A stretch of 64,000 nt of DNA from NCBI RefSeq assembly GCF_000785535.1, contig NZ_CP007595.1:372001-436000 (forward strand). Reading direction: 5' to 3'. Numbering within the stretch: the first letter of the stretch is position 1; the number at the start of each line of letters is the position of its first letter. The notes beneath the pieces are model-generated. The model saw nothing but the letters and a program-made list of their open reading frames with translations. It ran no database searches and was not told where the DNA came from. This document shows positions 9,266 to 18,459 of this stretch, piece by piece. The stretch is from Arthrobacter sp. PAMC 25486. GTDB lineage: Bacteria > Actinomycetota > Actinomycetes > Actinomycetales > Micrococcaceae. Both the position numbers and the translations under genes were made by a program.

Positions 9266-9945
9266 TTTACGCCTGATCCCAGCGTCATGCCAGCCTCACG
9301 GCGTGCGGTAGCGGACGCTGTGTGTTGCTTGCGCCAGAGCGAGGATCCAAGGCCGATCAGGGCGACGCCGGTGGGCAAGGCAAACAGCCGCTCGTTGACC
9401 ATGGGCAGCAGGGGGATGGCGATGGTTGCGGCGGTGCCAAGGGCCAGGACGGCTGAAGCCCATCGGGCGAGGACCCCGGCGCGGAACAGTGCGATGCCGA
9501 AGAGGACGCCGCCGGCGATGTACGTCAGCCCGGATGCCGCGTTGAGAAGCTGAAAGTGGCCGATGTCGCCAGACGCATGACCCCCGGTTGCGACGGCAAA
9601 GACGTCATTGACGTAGGCCGGGGCCCTGGTGGCCAGGGTTGGAATGACCACTGCGCCGATGACTTCCACGCTCATCATGATCAGGTAGCCGGTGCCGAAC
9701 ACGAGGTATCCGAGGAGTCCGAGAACGCCCATCTTTTTCACGTGGGGGAGGTACATGCCGGTGATGCCGATGAGCGAGAGGACGGCCATGGCAATCTTCA
9801 GGGATTGGCGGATCGTGTACTCGGCGGTGGTGGCGAAGGTGGCGTCCAGGTGTGGGTGGTTGATCTGGATGCCGATGAACAGCAGGCCCGCTGCGACGGC
9901 GGACAACCCGGCTGTGCGGGTGAGGGTTGTTGTGGTGATGGACAT
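9262..9945 (-). CDS. Multi-pass membrane protein, first gene of the operon
   Basis: A 227-residue protein with six or seven hydrophobic helices and no enzymatic motif (starts MSITTTTLTRTAGLSAVAAG). The start at 9945 is chosen over the longer frame because GTAGGAG lies six to seven bases upstream. It shares an ATGA overlap with the DUF2306 gene. The MalT-like regulator encoded just upstream on the same strand is a plausible controller, but this is only inferred from position. Confidence 0.75.
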   Translation of the reverse strand: MSITTTTLTRTAGLSAVAAGLLFIGIQINHPHLDATFATTAEYTIRQSLKIAMAVLSLIGITGMYLPHVKKMGVLGLLGYLVFGTGYLIMMSVEVIGAVVIPTLATRAPAYVNDVFAVATGGHASGDIGHFQLLNAASGLTYIAGGVLFGIALFRAGVLARWASAVLALGTAATIAIPLLPMVNERLFALPTGVALIGLGSSLWRKQHTASATARREAGMTLGSGVK

Positions 9946-10071
9946 GATGACTCCTACGTCTTGAGTGTTCGTGGCGGGTGCCGCGGGATAACTCAAAGGT
10001 AGGCGCGGTGTGGGTGATCACGCCTCACCCAATGATGTGGTTGTCAGGGTGAGGTTGGGCAGCGGGGAGGG

Positions 10072-12843
10072 TCACGACATGCCGAGGTCGCGTGACATTC
10101 GGACGGCGCTGCGCCGGTCGGTGACGCCGAGCTTGGTAAAGATGTGCTTGGTGTGGGTGCGCAGGGTGTTGTAGGAGATGAAGAGCTCGCGCGCGATTTG
10201 AGGCCCGCTCAAGTCACTGGCCAGCAGCCTGAGCACCTGCATCTCCCGTTCACTCAACATTTCACCGGACGACGCCGGTCCCAAACGTGGGCTTGAACCG
10301 TCCCCTTGTAGTTGGGCAGGGGGACGGGGACGGAGCAAGCGCCGGGCATGGTCGACGGCGACGCCGTGCTGTGTGGCGTGGTGCAGCAGCTCCGTCATCG
10401 GGGTGCCTTCGTTGCGGAAGAGCTGCCTGTATTCCCCGGGTTCGGGTGCTCCGGTGAATGCCATGCCAAGTGTTTCGAGGGCCTGAGCCTTGCGTCCTTG
10501 GGCTGCGTGCACGAGGGCTTGCAGCATGCGGATTTCCATCAGGCTGCCGGCGCGTCCGGAGCCCTTGGCAGCTTCGGCCAGCCGCTCCAGCAGTGAAGCA
10601 GCATGGGCGCCAGTCGCAGTGGCAGTGCCAGCCGTCCAAGTGCCAGTGCCAGTGCCAGTGCCGGGATGCGGGCGTTGCTGCGTTTCGCTGTCCTGCGCAA
10701 GGAGCAGCCGGACCAGGGTGAGTTGGTTGAACTCGTCCAGGTAGCGGGCACCATCCATGATCGGGTCACCTTGTTCCCGGGCCCAGTCTCCCGCCTCCAA
10801 CAGCTTGCCCTGTGCGATCAAAACCCGGGCCTTCATTGCCGCGATGGGGCGCACTTCCGGGAAGAACCCCCTTTGGTAGAGCGGTTCAGACTGCTCGAAG
10901 CACTCGATGGCCTGCTCAAGTTCCCCCTCACAATGGGCGAGGAGCCCCTTTGCCGCAAACCAGCGGAAGCGGCTCTCGTTCGCCGGAACGCCCTTCAGCA
11001 GGAGTGCGGCGGCGTCAAGGTGGCTTCTGGCATTGTTGAAGTCTCCGGTTTCGCAGTCAATCTCGCCCAGGGCAACGTGCAGCTCTGCGCTTGCCCGCGC
11101 AACCGCCGTCCCGTGAGCCTGTGAACGTTGCAACGCGGCCTGCATGAGCTGGCGCGCCTTGCCCGGCCGGCCGGCCGCGAGCCACATGTCGGCGAGGACC
11201 ACGGTGCTGCTGAGCTCGTCGACCGTGTTGCCTGCCGAGTGCAGGCTTGCCACCGCCTGCGTGAACTCCTGCAGTGCACCCGGAATGTCCCCTTCCGCCC
11301 ACGCGGCCATGCCCAGAAACCCGGCCGCCGCACCGCGCGCGAGATGGTCGGCGGGGCCGGACAGCTGCCGGGCGTGCCGGGCATGACTTAGGGTGCCGGC
11401 CACATCGCCCCGGGCTTGTGCGAGTGCGGCGCGGTAGATGGCGATGGTGGCAGGCAATGTATGGAACTCTTCAATGTCAGCCCAGGGAGAAGCCTCCCCT
11501 TCGGGTATTGCGGCCATCGCTCGTTCAGCATCCTTGAGGCGTGGTTCGACGCTGTTAAGATCACCGTCCGTCATGAGCATGAATCCGTAAAAGGTGCTCA
11601 GCACGGGGCTATTGCGGATGGCGCTGTCGGGGAGCTCCTTAAGCCAGCCGAGCATCATCGAGTCCAGCCGTTCGCGCCGGATCCAGGGTGCGGCAAGCTC
11701 CATGAGGTGCGCCGTACGCTCAAAGTCTCCGGCGGCCATGGCATGCCCGACAGCCTCCGGCAGCATGCCGCGGTCCTCATACCAGCGGCTGGCATGCTGA
11801 TGAAGCTGCGGAATCTGCCCTGGCTGCTCGCTGAGCAGTCGTGCCCGCAGCATGTCGGCGAAGAGGCGGTGGTATCGGTACCATTCGCGCCCGTCGTCCA
11901 GCGGCACGGTGAAGAGGTTGGCGTGCTCCAGGGCGATGAGGCTGTGGCTCCCGTCGTCGCGGCCGGTCACTGCGTCACAGAGCGGCCCGGTGAGCCGGTC
12001 AAGAATTGATGTGAGCAAAAGGAATTCGCGGACGGGCCCAGCTTGCTGCTGGAGGACTTCCTGCACCAGGTAGTCAAGGACGTATCTGTCGTTGCCGGTA
12101 AACCGGGCGATGAATTCTGCGGCGTCGTCCCGTCCCTGCAGGGAAAGGGCGGCAAGCTGGAGGGCGGCTGCCCACCCTTCCGTCCGCTGTTCCACGGCAG
12201 CGACCTCGTTTTCAGTGAGGTCCAGCCCTGTTGTGCCGTTGAAGTAGGCGGCGGTTTCAACTGGCGTAAATCGCAGCTGCGCTGCACGGATCTCCACCAG
12301 CTCGCCGCGCACCCTCCAACGTGCCAGCGGCAGCGCGGGGTCGGCGCGGGTGCTGATCACCAGGTGCAGTTTTGACGGGAGATGCCCCAGCAGCAACGCC
12401 ATCCCGTCGCCGACCTCCCTGCTGTCGACCAGATGGTAGTCGTCCAGCACCAGCACGACGTCGTGTGGTATTTCCATGAGCTCATTTAACAGGGTGGTCA
12501 GGACAAGCTCCGTCTGGAAAGGACGGCTTGCGGACAGCTCCAGTGCAGCCTGGCCGACGGTGGGGACCGAGGTTTGGAGCGCCGCCACCATGGCGGGCCA
12601 GAATGCTGCAGGTTCATTGTCTCCCGGGTCGAGGGAGAGCCATGCAACGGCATGGCTCTTATCGAATGTCCTGTCGAGCCATTCGGCCAGCAGTGTTGTC
12701 TTGCCGAACCCGGCAGGTGCGGACAACAGAATCAATTTTGACGTGGTGCCGCGGTGCAGAAGTTCAACGAGCCGTGGCCGCGGCACCAGCCCGAGCCGCA
12801 ACTTTGGTACGCACAGTTTGCTTGCAATCACCACACGCGCCAT
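10072..12843 (-). CDS. LuxR-family MalT-like (LAL) transcriptional regulator
   Basis: A 923-residue STAND-type activator. The N-terminus (VIASKLCVPKLR, PRPRLVELL) is typical of MalT-like proteins; Walker A is SAPAGFGKTT at residues 41-50 and Walker B is VVLVLDDYH. A long helical TPR-like sensor region follows, and the C-terminus is a LuxR helix-turn-helix (LSEREMQVLRLLASDL, FISYNTLRTHTKHIFTKLG). Such regulators bind ATP and an inducer, then multimerise on DNA. The start at 12843 has GGAGAGG nine bases upstream; the extension to 12942 is not needed. A short codon-repeat tract (10620-10670) lies in the linker. Inducer unknown. Confidence 0.9.
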   Translation of the reverse strand: MARVVIASKLCVPKLRLGLVPRPRLVELLHRGTTSKLILLSAPAGFGKTTLLAEWLDRTFDKSHAVAWLSLDPGDNEPAAFWPAMVAALQTSVPTVGQAALELSASRPFQTELVLTTLLNELMEIPHDVVLVLDDYHLVDSREVGDGMALLLGHLPSKLHLVISTRADPALPLARWRVRGELVEIRAAQLRFTPVETAAYFNGTTGLDLTENEVAAVEQRTEGWAAALQLAALSLQGRDDAAEFIARFTGNDRYVLDYLVQEVLQQQAGPVREFLLLTSILDRLTGPLCDAVTGRDDGSHSLIALEHANLFTVPLDDGREWYRYHRLFADMLRARLLSEQPGQIPQLHQHASRWYEDRGMLPEAVGHAMAAGDFERTAHLMELAAPWIRRERLDSMMLGWLKELPDSAIRNSPVLSTFYGFMLMTDGDLNSVEPRLKDAERAMAAIPEGEASPWADIEEFHTLPATIAIYRAALAQARGDVAGTLSHARHARQLSGPADHLARGAAAGFLGMAAWAEGDIPGALQEFTQAVASLHSAGNTVDELSSTVVLADMWLAAGRPGKARQLMQAALQRSQAHGTAVARASAELHVALGEIDCETGDFNNARSHLDAAALLLKGVPANESRFRWFAAKGLLAHCEGELEQAIECFEQSEPLYQRGFFPEVRPIAAMKARVLIAQGKLLEAGDWAREQGDPIMDGARYLDEFNQLTLVRLLLAQDSETQQRPHPGTGTGTGTWTAGTATATGAHAASLLERLAEAAKGSGRAGSLMEIRMLQALVHAAQGRKAQALETLGMAFTGAPEPGEYRQLFRNEGTPMTELLHHATQHGVAVDHARRLLRPRPPAQLQGDGSSPRLGPASSGEMLSEREMQVLRLLASDLSGPQIARELFISYNTLRTHTKHIFTKLGVTDRRSAVRMSRDLGMS

Positions 12844-12890
12844 CGGAACACCTCTCCTGCCTGCACAACCATTGCGGCTCGCACTGAAAC

Positions 12891-13601
12891 TTACCGCGGG
12901 TCCATCCCGTCGATGTTGGCCCTGGGTGCCGGTGGAAGCCATAGCGCCAGGGCCGACAAGATGACGTTCAAGCCAATGTCGAATTCGTCGCCGAAGTTGT
13001 AGCCGGGCTTGAGCACGTGCTCGGCAGCGATCTCAACGAGGTGGGGATAGTCGCCGGCGGAAAACAACTCCACGATCGGTTCGGCCACAGCCGACGCCGT
13101 GTCCGCACCGCTGAAGGGCAGGGCTGCTTCCTGAAGGGCGAATCCGTAAATGAAGCTGTCAAGCAGGGCGTAGGCATGCGCGGTCAGGGCAACGGAAAAT
13201 CCTGCATTCCTCAACACGCCAAGGGTCGCGTCATGGTGGCGGAGGGTGGCAGGCCCGGGGGAGGTGCGGGACTCCAGCAGGCCGATGGCCCAGGGGTGGC
13301 GGCGCAGCGCTTTGCGGATGGCGTTGGCCCGGCGCCGCATTTCGCGTTGCCAATCGCCCCCACTTGAGGGTGGATCGATCTCGTTGAAGACCATGTCAAT
13401 GATGGCATCAAGGATCTCGCCCTTGTTGGCGACGTAGTAGTAAAGCGACATGGGCTTGACGCCCAGGGCTTGGGCCAGGGAACGCATTGTCAGCCCCGCG
13501 ATTCCGGCCTCGTCCGCGATCGTGACAGCACATTGGAGCACCCGTTCGCGGCTCAGTGGAACACGGTCCTGAACCTCTTCACTAATTTCTTCCGCTGTCA
13601 T
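12891..13601 (-). CDS. TetR/AcrR-family repressor
   Basis: A 236-residue TetR regulator. The helix-turn-helix is at residues 17-60 ([29 protein letters not shown]) and the C-terminal half has the PF02909-type fold seen in TetR-class proteins ([18 protein letters not shown]). It is divergent from the MDR oxidoreductase gene at 13697; the 95-base gap holds two similar inverted repeats (13623-13657) that are good operator candidates. It probably represses itself and the 13697 operon. Ligand unknown. Confidence 0.88.
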   Translation of the reverse strand: MTAEEISEEVQDRVPLSRERVLQCAVTIADEAGIAGLTMRSLAQALGVKPMSLYYYVANKGEILDAIIDMVFNEIDPPSSGGDWQREMRRRANAIRKALRRHPWAIGLLESRTSPGPATLRHHDATLGVLRNAGFSVALTAHAYALLDSFIYGFALQEAALPFSGADTASAVAEPIVELFSAGDYPHLVEIAAEHVLKPGYNFGDEFDIGLNVILSALALWLPPAPRANIDGMDPR

Positions 13602-13622
13602 GGCCCCAGACTATCGCATTTT

Positions 13623-13657
13623 CGTACGACGTAAGATACGCTTTCTTACTAAGTAAG
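13623..13657. promoter_or_regulatory. Putative TetR operator pair
   Basis: Two inverted repeats of the same design lie between the divergent genes: CGTACGACGTAAG at 13623-13635 and CTTACTAAGTAAG at 13645-13657. Both have the form (C/T)TAC, three bases, GTAAG, and their centres are 22 bases apart, about two helical turns. This matches how TetR-family dimers often bind side by side. Confidence 0.55.
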
Positions 13658-13696
13658 GCAGGGTTTTCGAGAACACAGCAAGCAAGGGAAGACGTC

Positions 13697-14743
13697 ATGG
13701 CAAGCACACACAAACGCAACAAACAGGCAGGCGGTGGCCAGCCGGACGCCACAGGCCCTGAAGTGATGTCCGCCATCGTCCGGGACCGCTACGGTGACGC
13801 AGGCGTGCTGCGGCTGGCGCAGGTCAGCCTGCCACTTGTCAAGGACGACGAAGTGCTGGTGAGGGTCCGTGCGGCCGGACTCGACAGGGGAACCTGGCAC
13901 CTGATGACCGGCCGCCCGTATGTGATGAGACTGTTCCTGGGGCTTCGCAGGCCGCACAATCCGGTGTCCGGGTTGGATCTGGCCGGGACGGTGGTCGCCG
14001 TGGGCGGGTCCGTGACCCGGTTTCAAGTGGGGGAGGAGGTCTTCGGATTCGGCAGGGGCTCCTTCGCCAACTACGCCACGGCCAAGGAAGACAAACTCGC
14101 CCTGAAACCAGCAGGACTGACCTTTGAACAGGCGGCTGTGGTCCCCGTTTCGGCTGTCACGGCCTTGCAGGGCCTGCGTGATGTGGGGCGGATCCAGTCC
14201 GGACAGAAAGTGTTGATCACCGGAGCCTCTGGCGGTGTGGGAAGCTACGCCATCCAGCTGGCCAAGGCGTTTGGCGCCGACGTCACCGCCGAGTGCAGCA
14301 CAGCAAAAATGGAACTGGTGCTTTCCCTTGGGGCTGACCGTGCCATCGACTACACCCTGGACGACTTCGCCGACGGCAGCCGCCGCTACGACCTCATTCT
14401 TGACTTCGCCGGCAGCCCGGCCCTTTCCCGTCTCCGCCGAGCACTGACGGCATCCGGCACCGCCGTCGTCGGAGGCGGCGAACATGGCGGCAACCTCACC
14501 GGCATGGGCCGGCAGCTGCACGCAGTGGCACTCTCACCCTTCATCTCCCAACGACTGACCATGTTCGCGGCAAAGCAGCACTCCGCGGACCTTGCACAGA
14601 TCACAGAATTCATCGACGCCGGCAAGGTCAAGCCGTGCCTGGACAGGACTTTTCCGTTGGCACAGGCAGCGCAGGCCATGCGATACCTCGAAGCCGGGAA
14701 GGTGCGGGGAAAGATCGCCATCACCATGCCGGCATCCCACTAG
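13697..14743 (+). CDS. Zinc-independent MDR NAD(P)-dependent alcohol dehydrogenase / quinone reductase
   Basis: A 348-residue medium-chain dehydrogenase/reductase of the quinone-oxidoreductase branch. The GroES-like half (VLVRVRAAGLDRGTWHL, GLDLAGTVVAVGGSVTRF, VGEEVFGFG) is followed by the Rossmann loop TGASGGVGSYAIQLAK. The catalytic zinc ligands of the alcohol dehydrogenases are absent. It likely reduces an enone or aldehyde with NADPH. GGAAG precedes the ATG. It is divergent from a TetR gene and followed by DUF4389 and SDR genes on the same strand, so substrate-induced control is likely. Confidence 0.87.
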   Translation: MASTHKRNKQAGGGQPDATGPEVMSAIVRDRYGDAGVLRLAQVSLPLVKDDEVLVRVRAAGLDRGTWHLMTGRPYVMRLFLGLRRPHNPVSGLDLAGTVVAVGGSVTRFQVGEEVFGFGRGSFANYATAKEDKLALKPAGLTFEQAAVVPVSAVTALQGLRDVGRIQSGQKVLITGASGGVGSYAIQLAKAFGADVTAECSTAKMELVLSLGADRAIDYTLDDFADGSRRYDLILDFAGSPALSRLRRALTASGTAVVGGGEHGGNLTGMGRQLHAVALSPFISQRLTMFAAKQHSADLAQITEFIDAGKVKPCLDRTFPLAQAAQAMRYLEAGKVRGKIAITMPASH

Positions 14744-14768
14744 CCGGTTTCCCGCCGCACGCACCAAA

Positions 14769-14825
14769 CAACAGGGCACCGTGCCAGGACACCCATCAGG
14801 CAACAGGCCACCGTGCCAGGACACC
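14769..14825. repeat. Two near-identical 25-bp direct repeats
   Basis: Copies at 14769-14793 and 14801-14825 match at 24 of 25 positions and are spaced 32 bases start to start. The first copy contains GGCACCGTGCC, itself a short inverted repeat. They lie between the MDR gene and DUF4389 gene, close to the latter's ribosome binding site. Probably a small tandem duplication; a binding site is possible. Confidence 0.6.
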
Positions 14826-14856
14826 ATCAAGCACCACCTCGTGAAAGTAGAAAGCC

Positions 14857-15768
14857 ATGTCAACTTCGATACCGTTTGAAACGCCCTCCAACGCCGGTCC
14901 GCCCGCGGGACGAATGTCAGGGGTGCACCTGTTCGTGCTCATCGTCGGCGTCCTCCTCGGCGCCGCGTCCCTGGGGGAGCTGGGGTCCTCTCAGTCGATC
15001 CCTGCGGCACTGGCTGGGATCGGCGTCGGGATCGTTTTGATCCTGCTGGGAGCCGCCGGCCTTGGCCGTGGCATTGCCGCCGGGGCGCCGCAGCAAGCCG
15101 GCCATGACGGCTCGGACATGCCGGCACAGCTGACCGGGCAGCTTGACCCGGGGCTGTCCCGGTGGAAGTGGCTTGTCAAATGGCTCCTTGCCATTCCCCA
15201 CTACGCCGTTCTGGTCGTCCTCTGGGTTGCCTTCCTGGTCGTGACCGTGGCCGCCGGCGTGGCTATCCTGTTCACGGGCAGATATCCGGCACCCTGGTTC
15301 CAATTCACGGTCGGCGTGCTGCGCTGGAACTGGCGGGTGTCGTTTTACGCCTACGGTGTGCTGGGAACTGACAAGTACCCGCCGTTCACCCTGGCCCACA
15401 CCGCTTACCCGGCAGGCTTCGACGTCGAATATCCCGAGCACCTGTCCCACTGGAAGGTCCTGCTGAAATCCTGGCTCTTTGCCCTGCCGCAACTGCTGAT
15501 CGTCTCGCTGCTGACAGGCGGCGCATGGGCTTCCTCCTCGGCCTCCGGCTTCTCGCTGGTTGGCATACTGGTCCTGGTTGCCGCAGTTATTCTGCTTTTC
15601 ACGGGCGTGTACCGCGTCGGCGTGTTCAATCTGCTTATGGGCATCAACCGTTGGGCGCTTCGCACCATGGCCTACATGGCGCTCATGACGGACAAGTATC
15701 CGCCGTTCCGCCTGGACCAGGGGCCGTTCGACCCGCCGGCCGGTGCCACAGAAGCAAAACTCGCTTAA
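14857..15768 (+). CDS. DUF4389-type membrane protein with two internal repeats
   Basis: A 303-residue membrane protein. Two TM hairpins in the first 70 residues are followed by a duplicated module: WLLAIPHYAVLVVLW ... FTGRYPAPWFQFTVGVLRWNWRV ... YGVLGTDKYPPF, and SWLFALPQLLIV ... FTGVYRVGVFNLLMGINRW ... YMALMTDKYPPF. This arrangement is diagnostic of DUF4389. Function unknown. GAAAG lies upstream of the ATG. It is co-directional with the MDR and SDR genes and may belong to the same TetR-controlled unit. Confidence 0.85.
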   Translation: MSTSIPFETPSNAGPPAGRMSGVHLFVLIVGVLLGAASLGELGSSQSIPAALAGIGVGIVLILLGAAGLGRGIAAGAPQQAGHDGSDMPAQLTGQLDPGLSRWKWLVKWLLAIPHYAVLVVLWVAFLVVTVAAGVAILFTGRYPAPWFQFTVGVLRWNWRVSFYAYGVLGTDKYPPFTLAHTAYPAGFDVEYPEHLSHWKVLLKSWLFALPQLLIVSLLTGGAWASSSASGFSLVGILVLVAAVILLFTGVYRVGVFNLLMGINRWALRTMAYMALMTDKYPPFRLDQGPFDPPAGATEAKLA

Positions 15769-15811
15769 CCACGGTTTCAGACAGCACTGCGAACTCCTGA
15801 GGAACACGGAC

Positions 15812-16684
15812 ATGAACGAGCCACGCAGCATGTTGATGGCCGGAAAAACGGTGCTTATCACTGGCGGGACCGGAGGAATCGGCAGGGCGACCGCCGTCGG
15901 CCTGGCCAAAAGGGGTGCCCATGTTGCCATCACGGGGCGGGACCCAGGCCGCCTCCAAGACGCGGTCCGGGAGATCCGTGCCGCCGGCGGAGGGCAAGTG
16001 GAAGCATTCATCGCGGACATGTCCTCCCAGTCAGAGGTGCGGCGCCTGGCCGGGGAAATACTCCAAGACCTTCCCCGGCTCGACGTGCTAATCAACAACG
16101 TGGGCGGCTGCTGGGAGACTCGGCACCTGAGCCCGGACGGGTTGGAATACACGTTCGCCCTGAATTACCTGGCGCCGTTCCTGCTCACCAACCTGCTGCT
16201 GGACAGGCTGAGGGCCAGCGCGCCCGCACGCGTCGTCGCGGTATCCTCAAACGTTCAGGCCATCGGGAGGATCGACTTTGACGACCTCCAGGGAGAGTAC
16301 GATTATTCCGGCGCTCGGGCGTACAACCAATCGAAACTTGCCAACGTTCTCTTCACCTACGAATTATCCAGAAAGCTGCAGGGCAGCAGGGTTACCGCCA
16401 ATGCCCTGCACCCCGGCGTGGTCAATACCAGGTTCGGCGCGGAGGACCCCGGAACCATCCAACGCCTGTTTGTCCCGTTGATGCGGCCGCTCATGAAAAC
16501 ACCCCGCAGAGGCGCGGCAACGTCAATCCATGTCGCTTCAGCCCCCGAACTGGAGCAGGTGACGGGATGCTATTTTGCCAACTCCAGGGCCAGAAAATCA
16601 TCTGACCGGAGCTACGACCAGGCCGCCGCTTCCCGGCTCTGGCAGGTCAGCACAGAATTGGTTAACCTGTCTGCCCCCGAATGA
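15812..16684 (+). CDS. Short-chain dehydrogenase/reductase (retinol dehydrogenase-like)
   Basis: A 290-residue SDR. It has the cofactor loop TGGTGGIGRATAVGLAKRG, the NNVGG motif, serine in VVAVSSNVQAI and the active-site YNQSK; an arginine shortly after the glycine loop suggests NADP(H). The length and the LxNxLHPGVV segment resemble the retinol dehydrogenase/WW-oxidoreductase branch. The start at 15812 has GAGGAA upstream; a longer frame overlaps the preceding gene. Substrate unknown. Confidence 0.87.
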   Translation: MNEPRSMLMAGKTVLITGGTGGIGRATAVGLAKRGAHVAITGRDPGRLQDAVREIRAAGGGQVEAFIADMSSQSEVRRLAGEILQDLPRLDVLINNVGGCWETRHLSPDGLEYTFALNYLAPFLLTNLLLDRLRASAPARVVAVSSNVQAIGRIDFDDLQGEYDYSGARAYNQSKLANVLFTYELSRKLQGSRVTANALHPGVVNTRFGAEDPGTIQRLFVPLMRPLMKTPRRGAATSIHVASAPELEQVTGCYFANSRARKSSDRSYDQAAASRLWQVSTELVNLSAPE

Positions 16685-17249
16685 ATTCCATTAACATGCT
16701 GACAGGGCGGACCTTGTTCCCTCATGGCAATACCACCGGGAAGTTGACTTGATACGAAATCACGATGGGCTTATCCCTCTTGCGGCGGTGGTGGGAGGGT
16801 TTAACCGGAGAGAAATGAAAGCGGGCGCTCCGCCGATGGACGGCGCAGGACTGTGTCTCGAATCGAATCGAATCAAATGCATTGCAGGGGCGAGGGCTGG
16901 CGTCGCGACGTATTCGACCGAGGATCGGCAGGTTTTCTCGGGTGCCCAGTGTTTGCAAGGGCGCAAATCTGCTTCAAGGACCACCTCGGGCACATTTCAA
17001 CGAAGACCTCTGGTGACAGGGCGTTTCGGGTTTAGGTGTTGCCACGGGCGTAAAATTTGGCTGACGGCCGATGCTGGCGGACGTCTTGGCCGGTTCAGGG
17101 AGGGTCAGATGGTCGCCATCTGCCTCAGGCGGGGACGGGCCCATTGAAGTGATCAGTTGGGGAATGTCCCGATGAGACAGATCGGCTGGTTGTGCAGGCC
17201 AACGTTGAGCCGTTGGGACCGTCCGCCGGGGGAACCGTGAGGTGGTGAC
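16685..17249. other. 565-bp gap, no gene seen
   Basis: Between the SDR and the phosphoribosyltransferase genes. Frames on both strands are short or are antisense extensions of the gene at 17250 and show no known motif. It must hold the promoter of the phosphoribosyltransferase gene. No convincing hairpin or repeat was seen. Confidence 0.4.
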
Positions 17250-17933
17250 ATGAAGCGATATCTGAATCGTCAACAGGCTGGTCAGCTGCTGGCCCGGGAG
17301 CTGCAACATTACCGAGGCCGGCAGGGGGTCGTGGTGCTGGGGTTGCCACGCGGTGGAGTTCCCGTGGCCGCTGAAGTCGCCCGGGCGCTTCACTCGCGAC
17401 TGGATATCGTCGTCGTCCGCAAAATTGGAGTTCCTTCCCATCCGGAGGTTGCGATGGGAGCGTTGGCGGTCGTCTCCGGACACATCGAGATGGTTTGCAA
17501 CGAGAATGTGCTGGACATGTTGGGATCCCGGCGACAAGCCGAAGCCATGTTCGCGCGTGCTGCGAACGAGGAGCTCGCCGAATTGCACAGGCGCGAGCAA
17601 AGCTATCGGGCAGCTCGCCCAGCGGTCCCCATTGCCGGCCGTGTGGTCATTCTCGTTGATGACGGACTGGCAACGGGCGCGACCATGCGGGCAGCAGTCG
17701 CCGCCGTGCAGTCTCAACTTCCCGCCCGCATCAATGTTGCTGTGCCCGTAGGGAGTCGAGATACCTGCAGGGAAATCGAGGCGCTGGTGGACGAGCTGGT
17801 CTGCTTGCGGCTTCCTGCTCCTTTTCGATCGGTGGGTCAGGCATATCAGGACTTCGAGCAGACCACGGACGAGAACGTGCGGATCATCCTGGGCTCGAGG
17901 CAAGAGCATGGCGGAGGCCAGGGCCTTGAATGA
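17250..17933 (+). CDS. Phosphoribosyltransferase-family protein
   Basis: A 227-residue type I phosphoribosyltransferase fold. The PRPP loop is VVILVDDGLATGATMRAAV (residues about 130-148). The N-terminal LGLPRGGVPVAAEVA and VVVRKIGVPSHPEVAMGA are typical of the stand-alone PRTase group encoded near stress and erythromycin-esterase genes in bacteria. Substrate base is unknown. A GAGGTGG sequence precedes the ATG. Confidence 0.85.
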   Translation: MKRYLNRQQAGQLLARELQHYRGRQGVVVLGLPRGGVPVAAEVARALHSRLDIVVVRKIGVPSHPEVAMGALAVVSGHIEMVCNENVLDMLGSRRQAEAMFARAANEELAELHRREQSYRAARPAVPIAGRVVILVDDGLATGATMRAAVAAVQSQLPARINVAVPVGSRDTCREIEALVDELVCLRLPAPFRSVGQAYQDFEQTTDENVRIILGSRQEHGGGQGLE

Positions 17934-18080
17934 CGCTGGGGCCAACAGTGGCGCCTGCCATGCCTGGGACGGCAGGGGTGCCTATCCATCCTGCGGCCTG
18001 AGTGATGCATTCGGTTGCCGCCGGTTAGGGTTGTTCTAGAATGCGTCACTCCACACAATTCAAAAACAAGGTATGCGTTC

Positions 18081-18386
18081 ATGACAGAGACATTTTTTCA
18101 GGTTGTTGTCCGCTACATGGTGAAGCCCGGGGAAACCGACACGGTCCTGGCGCTGCTGGGCGAGATGGCCGCCGCAACCCGCGCAGAAGAAGCAAATCTC
18201 TCCTACGATTTCTTTCAGGGCGTCGAGGACCCTGCGCAGATCGTGATCCTTGAACGATACAGAGATACCGCCGGTTTTGCCGCCCATCGCGGGTACGAGC
18301 ACATCGAGCGCATTGGAGCCGCCCAGATCATTCCGCGGCTGGCCAGCCGTTCCATCCAGACCATTGAGAACGCGACGGTCTCTTAG
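18081..18386 (+). CDS. Antibiotic biosynthesis monooxygenase (ABM) domain protein
   Basis: A 101-residue ferredoxin-like dimeric alpha-beta barrel protein. The typical ABM pattern is present: VVVRYMVKPGETDTVLALL, EEANLSYDFFQGVEDPAQIVILERY and FAAHRGYEHI. Such proteins act as cofactor-free monooxygenases, quinol monooxygenases (YgiN-like) or have no known reaction. The start at 18081 with AAGG upstream gives the standard family length. It is separated from the PRTase gene and convergent with the ABC importer operon. Confidence 0.8.
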   Translation: MTETFFQVVVRYMVKPGETDTVLALLGEMAAATRAEEANLSYDFFQGVEDPAQIVILERYRDTAGFAAHRGYEHIERIGAAQIIPRLASRSIQTIENATVS

Positions 18387-18459
18387 CGTCGGGATGCCGG
18401 GCGGCCCCGTAGCCCATGCACCCTTCGGCATCGGAAGGAAAGTTCGGCCAACGCCTCAG

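Noticed and set aside
14917..16152. 411-codon minus-strand frame
   Set aside because: It is antisense to the DUF4389 and SDR genes, both of which have clear family motifs and ribosome binding sites. High GC keeps the opposite strand open.
16974..17945. 323-codon minus-strand frame
   Set aside because: Antisense to the phosphoribosyltransferase gene, whose PRPP loop is intact. No motif in the antisense product.
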